From contig LS483371.1 of the NCBI GenBank assembly GCA_900475325.1, positions 2,356,001 to 2,420,000 of the forward strand: a stretch of 64,000 nucleotides of DNA, written 5' to 3'. The notes below the pieces were generated by a model. The model made no database searches and had not been told where the DNA came from. It saw nothing but the letters and a program-made list of their open reading frames with translations. Shown here piece by piece: positions 53,289-60,902 of this stretch. The position numbers and the translations under genes were made by a program. The stretch is from Paucimonas lemoignei. GTDB lineage: Bacteria > Pseudomonadota > Gammaproteobacteria > Pseudomonadales > Pseudomonadaceae. How positions within the stretch are numbered: the first letter of the stretch is position 1; each line of letters starts with the position of its first letter.

Positions 53289-55612
53289 ACGTGCTCCGGG
53301 AAGTAACGGTCCAGATGGGCCAGGAACGAAGGAATATGCATCGGTTTGATCAATACGTCCGTCGCGCCCGCGTCACGCAGGGCGGCTTGGGTACGGTCGT
53401 CGGTGTCGGCGGTCATGATCAGCAGCGGCGTCATGCGGGTACTCGGTGACTGGCGCAAGCGTTGCACCACCGTCAGGCCATCAATGTCCGGCAGGGAAAG
53501 GTCCAGCAGGATCAATTGCGGCGCGTGACGCTCGGCCAGCTCCAGGCCCAGTTTGCCCTGCATGCTGGACAGCAGTTTTATGCCGGGGCGCCGCTCCAGC
53601 AAGGTTTCAATCAGCGCCAGGCTGGACAGGTTCTCCTCAATGCACAACAGCTTGCCCTGAACGCGGGGGTTGACGGGTGTCGGGATTGACGTTCGGATGT
53701 CGCTGTCGTCCATGGCGGGGTTGGCGCTGGGCTTCAACACCACAGCGGGCAACTCGAAAGTAAATCGCGATCCGCTGCCGGGCTGGCTCTGTACGCTCAG
53801 GTTGCCGCCCATCATTTCCAGCAGGCTTTTGCTCAAGGCCAGGCCCAGTCCGCTGCCTTCGACGTCCGGGTCGGTCTCCAGCCGTTCGAAGGGTTTGAAC
53901 AGCTGGTCGAGACGATCAGGCGCAATCCCTTTGCCGGTGTCGCAGACCGATACGGCAATTCGCTGCTGATCGACCGCCACTTCAATACTCACCTGGCCAT
54001 GGTCACGGTTGTACTTGATGGCGTTGGAGAGCAGGTTCAGCAGCACTTGGGTCAGGCGTTGCCGGTCGGCAATCACGCCCTGGCCGTTGGGCAGGGCGGG
54101 CAAGGGCAGCAGGTGAATGTGGCCATCGGCGGCCATGGGCGAGACCAGGGTCATGGCTTCCTGCAGTGCAGCGGCCAGCGGCACCGATTCGATGTTCAGC
54201 GGCATGCGACCGGCTTCGATCCTGGCGATGTCCAGCACTTCGTTGATCAGTCTGAGCAGGTGCTGACCGGCGCGAAGGATATGGCCGACCTGGGCTTTTT
54301 GCCCGGCGTGCGCGTCCATGTCCAACAGCTGGGCAAAACCCAGGATCGAGTTGAGCGGGGTGCGCAACTCATGGCTCATCCGCGAAAGGAATTCGCTCTT
54401 GGCCCGGCTGGCCCGCTCGGACTCTTCCTGGGCGGCACGCAGGGCAATCTCGGCGGTGCGCCGGTCGGTGATATCCCGGGTGATCTTGGAAAACCCTCGC
54501 AACGCGCCGGTGCTGTCGTATTGCGCGGTGATGACCACGCTGGCCCAGAAACGACTGCCGTCCTTGCGGCTGCGCCAGGCTTCCTCCATGTAATGCCCGT
54601 CGCGGGTGGCGTTGCCCAGCGCCACTTCGGGATGCTGTGGACGTTCCTCGGGCGGGTAAAACACCGAGAAGTGCTGGCCGACGATTTCCTGTTCCGTGTA
54701 GCCCTTGATGCGCTCGGCCCCGGCATTCCAGCTGGTGACATAACCCTGGGTGTCGAGGGCGAAAATCCCGTAGTCCTTGACCCCGTCGATGATCAGCCGC
54801 AAACGCTCTTCATTCTCACGCAGCGCGCGTCCGCGTTCGGCCAGCAGCAGGCTGGCTTCCACCAGGCGGGTGCCCAGTTGCCCGATTTCGTCGTGGGCCG
54901 GAGGCTGTGGCACCAGCGGCTGACCCAGCGCCAGGCGTTGGGCGTTACGCTGCACCCGCTGGACACGTTCGACGATGCCCTTGGACAGGAAGAGCACTGC
55001 CACAATCGCCCCGAACATGCCGCAGATCGCCGCCAGCCAGGTGGAGAGCAGCAGCTGTTGGCGGTTGGTGACGGCAGCGGCGGTGCGCTCGGCCAGCAGG
55101 GTTTCTTCCAGGGTGAGCATGGTGCTGATGTGCTCACGCAATTGATCAAGGGTCTGCTTGTTATTGATCAGGATCTCGCTGATCGACAAGGGGCTGGTCT
55201 CACTGCCGTTGAGCATCTGTTCCAGGCCATCGATTTTGCTGTCGATCAACGGCTTGATGGCGTCCAGTTGCGCTCGCACTCGCTCATCGCGCACGTTGTT
55301 GTCGAGCCGTAGCAGGGCGGCGTCGATCAAAGGGCGAGACTTGAGGTAGGCGGGCAGGAAGTCTTCCCGGTGTGTCAGCAAATAGCCGCGCACGCTGGCG
55401 GCAGATTCAGCCAGCAGCGAGTGCACGGTCTGGATGTCGCCCTGCACCCGCAGGACCCGACGCACATCTTCTTCGGCGCGAGCGGTCTGGCGTTCGGTGG
55501 TGTAGATCAGTACCAGGGACAGCAGCAACACCACCAGCGGCAGGGCGATGACCAACAGCGCCTTGCCCTTGAGGGGCAGGTCGGCCCAGTGCCGGGCGTA
55601 CAGCTTTTTCAT
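53285..55612 (-). CDS. Hybrid sensor histidine kinase (CHASE3-HAMP-PAS-HisKA-HATPase-REC)
   Basis: This 775-residue membrane kinase has a first helix at about 17-37, a CHASE3-like periplasmic domain (VHSLLAESAASVRGYLLTHREDFL), a second helix near 185-205, HAMP and a PAS domain (IIDGVKDYGIFALDTQGYVTSWNAGAERIKGY) with PAC. The HisKA phospho-His lies in SHELRTPLNSILGFAQLL. The ATPase boxes are NAIKYN, DTGKGI and GSGLGLALS, and the C-terminal receiver carries Asp in LILLDLSLPDIDG. It overlaps the LuxR-type regulator gene by four bases upstream and the stand-alone receiver by four bases downstream. The signal is unknown; CHASE3 and PAS suggest combined outside and cytoplasmic sensing. Confidence 0.93.
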   Translation of the reverse strand: MKKLYARHWADLPLKGKALLVIALPLVVLLLSLVLIYTTERQTARAEEDVRRVLRVQGDIQTVHSLLAESAASVRGYLLTHREDFLPAYLKSRPLIDAALLRLDNNVRDERVRAQLDAIKPLIDSKIDGLEQMLNGSETSPLSISEILINNKQTLDQLREHISTMLTLEETLLAERTAAAVTNRQQLLLSTWLAAICGMFGAIVAVLFLSKGIVERVQRVQRNAQRLALGQPLVPQPPAHDEIGQLGTRLVEASLLLAERGRALRENEERLRLIIDGVKDYGIFALDTQGYVTSWNAGAERIKGYTEQEIVGQHFSVFYPPEERPQHPEVALGNATRDGHYMEEAWRSRKDGSRFWASVVITAQYDSTGALRGFSKITRDITDRRTAEIALRAAQEESERASRAKSEFLSRMSHELRTPLNSILGFAQLLDMDAHAGQKAQVGHILRAGQHLLRLINEVLDIARIEAGRMPLNIESVPLAAALQEAMTLVSPMAADGHIHLLPLPALPNGQGVIADRQRLTQVLLNLLSNAIKYNRDHGQVSIEVAVDQQRIAVSVCDTGKGIAPDRLDQLFKPFERLETDPDVEGSGLGLALSKSLLEMMGGNLSVQSQPGSGSRFTFELPAVVLKPSANPAMDDSDIRTSIPTPVNPRVQGKLLCIEENLSSLALIETLLERRPGIKLLSSMQGKLGLELAERHAPQLILLDLSLPDIDGLTVVQRLRQSPSTRMTPLLIMTADTDDRTQAALRDAGATDVLIKPMHIPSFLAHLDRYFPEHV

Positions 55613-56262
55613 GGCTGGACCACCAGGCCAAGGGCGATACCTCGCACTGCCGCCTGGGTGCGGTCGGCCACGCCGAGCTTGCCGATCACCCGTTCAACGT
55701 GGGCTTTGGCGGTGCCGGTGGTGATGCCCAGCGTCTCGCCAATCAGCCGGTTACTCATGCCAGTGGCCACCAGATTCAGCACCTGACGCTCCCGTGGCGT
55801 GAGGTTTTCGGCCGGCGGGCTGCCGCTGGCACTGCGCTCGGTCATGCGTCGCAGCAGTCGGCCGCTGACCGAGCTGTCCAGGGCTTCTTCCCCGGCGGCG
55901 ACCCGCTGCAGGGCGTCGATGACTTCGGCGCGGCTGGCGTCTTTGAGCAGGTAACCCACCGCGCCGGCGTTCATGGCCGCTTCCAGGTGATCGACGCTGT
56001 CGTCCATGGTGAAAATCACTACTTTGACCGCAGGCAGGCGTTGTTGCAGCAGACGCGCCGCGCCCAGGCCATTGAGCACCGGCATACGAATGTCGAGGAT
56101 GACGATGTCGGGCAGCAGCTGTTCACACAGCTCCACCGCTTCCTGGCCGTTGCTGGCCTGACCGACCACCTCGAAGTTTGGATGCCCGGCGAGCAGTGCG
56201 ACAAAACCGGTGCGCGTCACTTCATGATCGTCGGCCAGCACCAGACGCAATTGCTGAGTCAT
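55609..56262 (-). CDS. NarL/LuxR-family response regulator
   Basis: This 217-residue regulator has an N-terminal receiver (VLADDHEVTRTG, phospho-Asp in IVILDIRMPVLNG, Lys in YLLKDASRAEV) and a C-terminal LuxR-type helix-turn-helix (LTPRERQVLNLVATGMSNRLIGETLG, then KAHVERVIGKLGV). It is the only DNA-binding output protein of the four-gene signalling operon. Its gene overlaps both neighbours by four bases (ATGA). The natural partner is the HisKA_3 kinase encoded just upstream; cross-talk with the hybrid kinase is possible. Confidence 0.94.
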   Translation of the reverse strand: MTQQLRLVLADDHEVTRTGFVALLAGHPNFEVVGQASNGQEAVELCEQLLPDIVILDIRMPVLNGLGAARLLQQRLPAVKVVIFTMDDSVDHLEAAMNAGAVGYLLKDASRAEVIDALQRVAAGEEALDSSVSGRLLRRMTERSASGSPPAENLTPRERQVLNLVATGMSNRLIGETLGITTGTAKAHVERVIGKLGVADRTQAAVRGIALGLVVQP

Positions 56263-57440
56263 TGGGAGTGTCCATCAAAGTGGGCAGGGACTTGGGCGCG
56301 CAGGCGGGTGCCGCTGCCGTTGGCGCTGGTGCAGGTGAAACGGCCGCCCAGCAGGCTGGCACGTTCCTGCATGGTGGCCAGGCCCAGGTGCTGGACGTTG
56401 TCGTTGTCGCCTCGCGGTTCGTTGGCAAAGCCGGCCCCGTCATCCATCACCGTCAGCACCACCTGACGGTCGCTGAGCTCCACGCCCAGCGTTACCTGGC
56501 GAGCGCGGGCATGTTTGAGGATGTTATTGATGGCTTCCTGAGCGATCCGGAACAAGGCGATTTCCACCTGACTGGCAAAGCGCGCTTCGCAGCGTTTGCT
56601 CCACTGCACGTTGATCCCGGCTTCACGCAGGCGGTCGGCCTCTTTATCCACGGCCTTGATCAGCCCGAAGTCATCCAGCACGGTGGGGCGCAAGCCACTG
56701 ATCAGCTGCCGACCTTCGCCAACGCAGTGCTGGGCCAGTTGCAGAATCGCCTGCAGGTCGGCGTCCAGTGTGTCCGGCAAAGGCGGGCACCTGCCGGCAA
56801 AACCCTGCATACGCTGATGCAGCCCGGCGAGGGTCTGCGCCAGCCCGTCATGCAGGTCGTAGGCGACGCGTTTGCGCTCGTCTTCCTGCGCGCTGAGCAA
56901 CCGGTCCACCAGATCCGACAGCGTCCGGTCGCGCCCCTTGAGGGTGGTCAACAGCCGGTCGTTTTCCAGGTGCGCAGCCAACAACGTAGCGAGCAGTTGC
57001 AAGGACTCGCTGTCTTCGTTATCCGGTGCCTGCAGGCCGACACTGTTGGCCAGCACCAGCGCGCCAAACGCCTGTCCGTCACCCCCGCGCAAGGGTACCC
57101 GCAGCAAGCAGGCCAAGGTCTGGCCCGGTGTTTCATGCCAGCACGGGGTATGCATGTCGGGGGCCGCGACGGCTTCCAGGCTGTTCACGCCGTCACGGCT
57201 GCCATGCTGCGCGGTCAGGCAGACCTGACCGTCGCTGTCCCATTCCAGCAACGCGCCATGGTCCATCGCCAGGAAAGCACACGCGCGCTCCAACACCCGA
57301 TGCCGCATGGCCTCAGCCGATAGGCCGCTCAATTCCTGGCCGGTATCCACCAACAGGCGCAAGCGTGCCGCACGGCTCTGGGCCTGCCGATATTGCGTAC
57401 GAATAATCAGGGCGTTGCCAGGGTCGTAAGGCGAGGACAT
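56259..57440 (-). CDS. Cytoplasmic GAF-domain sensor histidine kinase (NarX/NreB type)
   Basis: This 393-residue kinase shows no membrane helix. The N-terminal half is a GAF-like sensor (HRVLERACAFLAMDHGALLEW ... LACLLRVPLRGGDGQAFGALVLAN). The HisKA_3 dimerisation/phospho-acceptor box is ERKRVAYDLHDGLAQTLAGL, and the ATPase end has NILKHARARQVTLGVELSD, MDDGAGF and HLGLATMQERASLLGG. It is the first gene of the operon, overlapping the LuxR-type regulator gene by four bases, and should phosphorylate that regulator. The ligand of the GAF domain is unknown. Confidence 0.92.
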   Translation of the reverse strand: MSSPYDPGNALIIRTQYRQAQSRAARLRLLVDTGQELSGLSAEAMRHRVLERACAFLAMDHGALLEWDSDGQVCLTAQHGSRDGVNSLEAVAAPDMHTPCWHETPGQTLACLLRVPLRGGDGQAFGALVLANSVGLQAPDNEDSESLQLLATLLAAHLENDRLLTTLKGRDRTLSDLVDRLLSAQEDERKRVAYDLHDGLAQTLAGLHQRMQGFAGRCPPLPDTLDADLQAILQLAQHCVGEGRQLISGLRPTVLDDFGLIKAVDKEADRLREAGINVQWSKRCEARFASQVEIALFRIAQEAINNILKHARARQVTLGVELSDRQVVLTVMDDGAGFANEPRGDNDNVQHLGLATMQERASLLGGRFTCTSANGSGTRLRAQVPAHFDGHSQ

Positions 57441-57611
57441 CGGGTTTGGGCTCCGGACGGCGTGCCAGCGGGCGCAGGCGTGCCATTAAAACCTGTTATC
57501 GCAGGAGGCGCTATCTGCCAGATGGCATAGGCAGATAGCTCCAGTTGGCCGATGTTCACGGGCGGTTCGATGGGCAAAGTGTGCTCAACGACCACAAGAG
57601 GAAACATCGCC

Positions 57612-58130
57612 ATGAAGCTCAACATCACCGCTATCGCTCTCGTCTGTGCTTTCAGTGCCTCGATGGTGCACGCCGCAGAAACCGCGCCGCAGCTCTACGG
57701 CTCCCTTGCTGAACAGCCGACCGACGTGAAAGATCGCGAAATTGCCGGGCTGTTTGACCGCTGGAACACCGCGCTGCAAACCGGAAACGCCCAGGCGGTG
57801 GTTGACCTCTACGCGCAGAACGCGGTGCTGCAACCGACTGTGTCGAACCAGGTGCGCTCCACGCCTGCGCAGATCAAGAACTACTTTGAGCACTTCCTGC
57901 CGATGAAGCCGGTCGGGCAGATCAACTACCGGGAGATCCGCCAGTTGGGCAGCAACGTGGCCATGGACAGCGGTGTCTATACCTTTACGTTGACCGAGGC
58001 GCCAGGCAAGACCCGTGAGGTCAAGGCACGCTACACCTTCGTCTATGAACAGGTGGGCGGCCAGTGGAAGATCCTCAACCACCACTCGTCTGCGATGCCT
58101 GAAACACAGGCCAAACATGCCAAGCAATAA
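57612..58130 (+). CDS. Exported SnoaL/CaMKII-association-like protein (SgcJ/EcaC family)
   Basis: This 172-residue protein has a signal peptide (MKLNITAIALVCAFSASMVHA ahead of AETAPQ) and a mature NTF2-like/cystatin fold of the SgcJ/EcaC or CaMKII_AD type (REIAGLFDRWNTALQTGNAQAVVDLYAQNAVLQPTVSN ... YTFVYEQVGGQWKILNHHSS). ATG 57612 is preceded by AGAGG; the frame from 57552 would hide the signal peptide. Members are small periplasmic proteins of unclear role, sometimes named oxidoreductase without proof. It is divergent from the kinase operon and followed by a strong terminator shared with the convergent HTH gene. Confidence 0.85.
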   Translation: MKLNITAIALVCAFSASMVHAAETAPQLYGSLAEQPTDVKDREIAGLFDRWNTALQTGNAQAVVDLYAQNAVLQPTVSNQVRSTPAQIKNYFEHFLPMKPVGQINYREIRQLGSNVAMDSGVYTFTLTEAPGKTREVKARYTFVYEQVGGQWKILNHHSSAMPETQAKHAKQ

Positions 58131-58154
58131 GCCCGGCGTGGATCCACTTGACGA

Positions 58155-58179
58155 AAAACCCGGCCTTGCGCCGGGTTTT
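58155..58179. terminator. Bidirectional Rho-independent terminator
   Basis: AAAACCCGGC and GCCGGGTTTT form a perfect 10-bp stem with a 5-base loop, giving a T run in both directions. It lies between two convergent genes, 25 bases after one stop and 18 before the other. Confidence 0.92.
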
Positions 58180-58196
58180 GCTGTTCTGAGCGCGGG

Positions 58197-58436
58197 TCAG
58201 CTCTTCTTCGCGCCGGCCTCTGCCGCGAGGCACTCCAGGGCAAACTGCTCGGTGTAGGTCATCTGAATCGGCGTGGTTTCGCCCTTGACGGTGCGCTCGC
58301 CCTCAAGGATGTAGCGGATGCGCTTGTCAGTGACGCCGATGCGCTTGGCGATCCAGGACGGTGTCTGGCCAATGCGCGAAATCAACTTGTCGGCGTATTC
58401 GGTGGAAGGGTTGTAGCGTTCTGCGTTGGGTGTCAT
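58197..58436 (-). CDS. Small HTH-domain protein (79 residues)
   Basis: This basic-to-neutral protein starts MTPNAERYNPSTEYADKLIS. Residues about 20-50 (GQTPSWIAKRIGVTDKRIRYILEGERT) form an XRE-like helix-turn-helix with the pattern of small Pseudomonas regulators. The ATG at 58436 has a GGA-type site; the frame from 58487 adds a His/Ser/Pro-rich stretch that is unlikely to be real. It is convergent with the SnoaL-like gene and divergent from the DUF4440-like gene. A role as a small DNA-binding regulator is likely, but targets are unknown. Confidence 0.82.
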   Translation of the reverse strand: MTPNAERYNPSTEYADKLISRIGQTPSWIAKRIGVTDKRIRYILEGERTVKGETTPIQMTYTEQFALECLAAEAGAKKS

Positions 58437-58534
58437 GTGACGTCCGGGTAGAGTAGGGCTGTGGTGCGATGGCGAAGTATGCCGCACGTGGCGTGAAATA
58501 GTGCGGTTCAGTGGCGATGTGAGGGAGGTTTCTT

Positions 58535-58903
58535 GTGGTTGAGGTCATGCCATTAGCGCTCTTGCGCGAGCTGGAAGAGCGTTTGCTCCGGCAGGCCGTG
58601 CGGCTGGATGAGTCCGTACTCACCCTGCTGCTGGCGGACGATTTCGTGGAGTACGGCGCCAGTGGGCAGGTATGGACCAAAGCCGACGTCATCGTCGGGC
58701 TCTTGAGCGAAGCATTCGTGACCAGGCGCATTTATGACTTCGACGTTCGCTGGCTGAGTGTCGACATTGCACTGGCGACTTATCGCTGTGGCACCGCATC
58801 GGTTGACGGTGTCGAGTTCTTCTCTCTGCGCAGTTCGATATGGCGCAAGCGGCCTGATGGCTGGCAGATGGTCTTCCATCAAGGCACGAAGATTCCTGCG
58901 TGA
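58535..58903 (+). CDS. DUF4440/NTF2-like protein (122 residues)
   Basis: This cytoplasmic protein of 122 residues starts at GTG 58535, six bases after a GGGAGG site. It has an NTF2-like pattern: LRELEERLLRQAVRLDESVLTLLLADDFVEYGASGQVWTK near the N-terminus, and FFSLRSSIWRKRPDGWQMVFHQGT at the end. Such proteins often bind small hydrophobic molecules, but no active-site residues are diagnostic here. It is divergent from the small HTH gene, so that protein may control it. The right flank (about 40 bases) is convergent with the DUF3649 gene. Confidence 0.82.
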   Translation: MVEVMPLALLRELEERLLRQAVRLDESVLTLLLADDFVEYGASGQVWTKADVIVGLLSEAFVTRRIYDFDVRWLSVDIALATYRCGTASVDGVEFFSLRSSIWRKRPDGWQMVFHQGTKIPA

Positions 58904-58942
58904 ACCTTTCCGGTGTCTGACCTTTACTCAGTCATGCGCGCT

Positions 58943-59266
58943 TCAAGCGCCCGCCATGGAAACCACCGTAATGGAGGCGCCCAGCAGCAGCGCAATCACC
59001 CCCAGACCCAGCCAGGCGCTCAGGGCGCTGCGAACGCTGAACACAACGATGACGATCACCGGGTAGAGCACGAAACTCAGCATCGTGGCGAACAGCACAC
59101 TGTTTGCGGACTGGCGGTCGGGGCCGCTCGATAACAGCAACGCCAGTAACGCCATGGCCAGCGCCGATACGCCGTAGCCGCCGAGGGTTGCTGCCAGCAC
59201 GCGGCTGAGCACTGCCCAGCGATAGAGCGCATCTTTGGGTTGCGCCTCAGGTCTGGCGGCTTTCAT
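58943..59266 (-). CDS. DUF3649-family small membrane protein
   Basis: This 107-residue protein has three hydrophobic segments (VLAATLGGYGVSALAMALLALLLS, LFATMLSFVLYPVIVIVVFSV, LSAWLGLGVIALLLGASITVV) and fits the DUF3649 family found beside PepSY proteins and TonB receptors in iron-uptake clusters. Its ATG directly follows the PepSY stop (TGAATG), so translation is coupled. A role as accessory subunit of the PepSY protein in periplasmic iron-siderophore reduction is inferred from genetic context only. Confidence 0.82.
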   Translation of the reverse strand: MKAARPEAQPKDALYRWAVLSRVLAATLGGYGVSALAMALLALLLSSGPDRQSANSVLFATMLSFVLYPVIVIVVFSVRSALSAWLGLGVIALLLGASITVVSMAGA

Positions 59267-60874
59267 TCAGGCCACCTCTGGCGTTGGCGATGGGGGTTTT
59301 CGGGCTGTCCGTTGCCGACGGCCCAGCGTGAGCCATACGCCGATCAGCATCAGCCCCACCGTGACGGACACCGCCTCGACGCTCGCTCGTTGCCAGTCCC
59401 CGACTGCAAGGTAACGGGTGATGTCCTGGCCGGTGGTCAACCGATTGATCAGCGGCAGGCCCAGACACAGCAGCGCCGCCAAGGTCAGCTGCTCGGTCCA
59501 GGCGTTGTTGATTGGCCTGAACAGGGCATGCAGTAATGTGGCCAGCCAGATCAGCAGGAAGCTGCGGATTTCCCATTGCGCTCGCCCGTGCAGCTCAACC
59601 GGCAAGAAGCGATTGGCGTAGAAGTAAGCAATGCAGGCGATGCCGATGCCAACGATGCACGCCACGTTCAACGCCTCGACAAAACGATAGATCCTGGCAG
59701 TTGCCGCCTCGAATTCGCCCTGGCTCTTGATCCGGCGCTTGATGGAAAACAGCAAGGTGCCTGCCGCCATCATCAGCATGCCCAGCAGTCCGCTGATGAA
59801 GTACAGCCACTTCATGCTCCAGCCGCCGAAGTCGACAACGTGCAGTGATTTGATCACGCCGTACACCTGATCGCCCGTCGACAAGGTCTCGGGATCGGGA
59901 CGCTGCACCTGCATCAGCACGCCGCTTGCGTCAAACACTACGCTGGCTTGGGGCGTGAAAAGGTTCGGGGAGGCGGGTGAAACCTGCGCTTGACCCATGA
60001 CCCGCAGCGTCATGCGTGGCGTGCCGGGGTTTTGAATCAACAGCATCTGCGCGTGTTGTCCGGTGAGCGTCTGCGTCTGATTCAGCAATTGTGACCATGA
60101 TGGGGGAGCGTGGACGTCGCTCACCGGTTTGAGCGGCGCGGTTGATGCCGGTTTATTGGACAGCTCGGTTTCGAATCGGCTGTAGGCCTTGGGATCCACG
60201 CCGTAAACCGCCTGCAAAGGCCAGGGCATATAACTGGTGTAGAAAATGGCCAGGCCGGTGAACGCGATCATCAGCAGAAAAGGCAGGGTCATCACCGCTG
60301 TCGCATTGTGCGCATCCAGCCAGGCACGTGGGCCGCTGCCGGGGCGGAACGTGAAGAAGTCGAGGAAGATCCTGCGGTGGATGATCACACCGGAAATCAA
60401 CGCCACCAGCAAGCCGATGGTCAGCCAGCCCACCAGCCAGAAACCCAGTACCGGCAGGTGCAGCATGTAGTGGAATGACATGAAATGCCGCCCACCTTCG
60501 GTGTCGCGTGTCAGCCCTTTTGCGATCGGCAAGCCGTGGTCGGGGGAGAGGGCAACCTGGTGTATGGAGGCTGCGTCACGCCAGAGCAGGCCGACCGGCT
60601 CACCGGCATGCTGCGGCAGTTGCACCCGCCACAAGCGCGCACCGCTCGCATGCGCTTGCAGGTAGCGCTCAGCCTGGTCGGCCATGCGCTGGCCGTCGCT
60701 GGCGACAGTCGCTTGCGCGACTTCTGCCAGTGGCTGAGCCTGCATCCAGCGGGTGATCGGCTCGCGAAAGACGCTCAATGACCCGGTCAGGAAAATCGCA
60801 CACAGCAGCCAACCACAGACCAGCCCGCACCAAGTGTGCAGCCAGGCCATTGATTGGCGCAGATTGCTTTTCAA
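59267..60874 (-). CDS. PepSY-associated membrane protein, putative periplasmic ferrisiderophore reductase
   Basis: This 535-residue inner-membrane protein carries the PepSY_TM family pattern: a first helix after QSMAWLHTWCGLVCGWLLCAIF, histidine-containing helices (HFMSFHYMLHLP, LDAHNATAVMTLPF) and a third helix pair around WSMKWLYFISGLLGMLMMAAG. A C-terminal block of further helices extends it. Such proteins (FoxB/PiuB-like) are implicated in haem-based reduction of ferric siderophores. The start is TTG at 60874, giving MKSNLRQSMAWLHTW; a purine-rich GAGAG precedes it. ATG 60850 is the alternative. It follows the TonB receptor by 28 bases. Confidence 0.85.
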   Translation of the reverse strand: MKSNLRQSMAWLHTWCGLVCGWLLCAIFLTGSLSVFREPITRWMQAQPLAEVAQATVASDGQRMADQAERYLQAHASGARLWRVQLPQHAGEPVGLLWRDAASIHQVALSPDHGLPIAKGLTRDTEGGRHFMSFHYMLHLPVLGFWLVGWLTIGLLVALISGVIIHRRIFLDFFTFRPGSGPRAWLDAHNATAVMTLPFLLMIAFTGLAIFYTSYMPWPLQAVYGVDPKAYSRFETELSNKPASTAPLKPVSDVHAPPSWSQLLNQTQTLTGQHAQMLLIQNPGTPRMTLRVMGQAQVSPASPNLFTPQASVVFDASGVLMQVQRPDPETLSTGDQVYGVIKSLHVVDFGGWSMKWLYFISGLLGMLMMAAGTLLFSIKRRIKSQGEFEAATARIYRFVEALNVACIVGIGIACIAYFYANRFLPVELHGRAQWEIRSFLLIWLATLLHALFRPINNAWTEQLTLAALLCLGLPLINRLTTGQDITRYLAVGDWQRASVEAVSVTVGLMLIGVWLTLGRRQRTARKPPSPTPEVA

Positions 60875-60902
60875 CTCCGCTCTCTTTCAATGAGTTCAGC
60901 GA

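Noticed and set aside
56178..57323. A 381-residue plus-strand frame opposite the GAF-domain kinase.
   Set aside because: The minus-strand product has clear HisKA_3 and ATPase motifs and overlaps its neighbour by ATGA; the plus frame has no domain.
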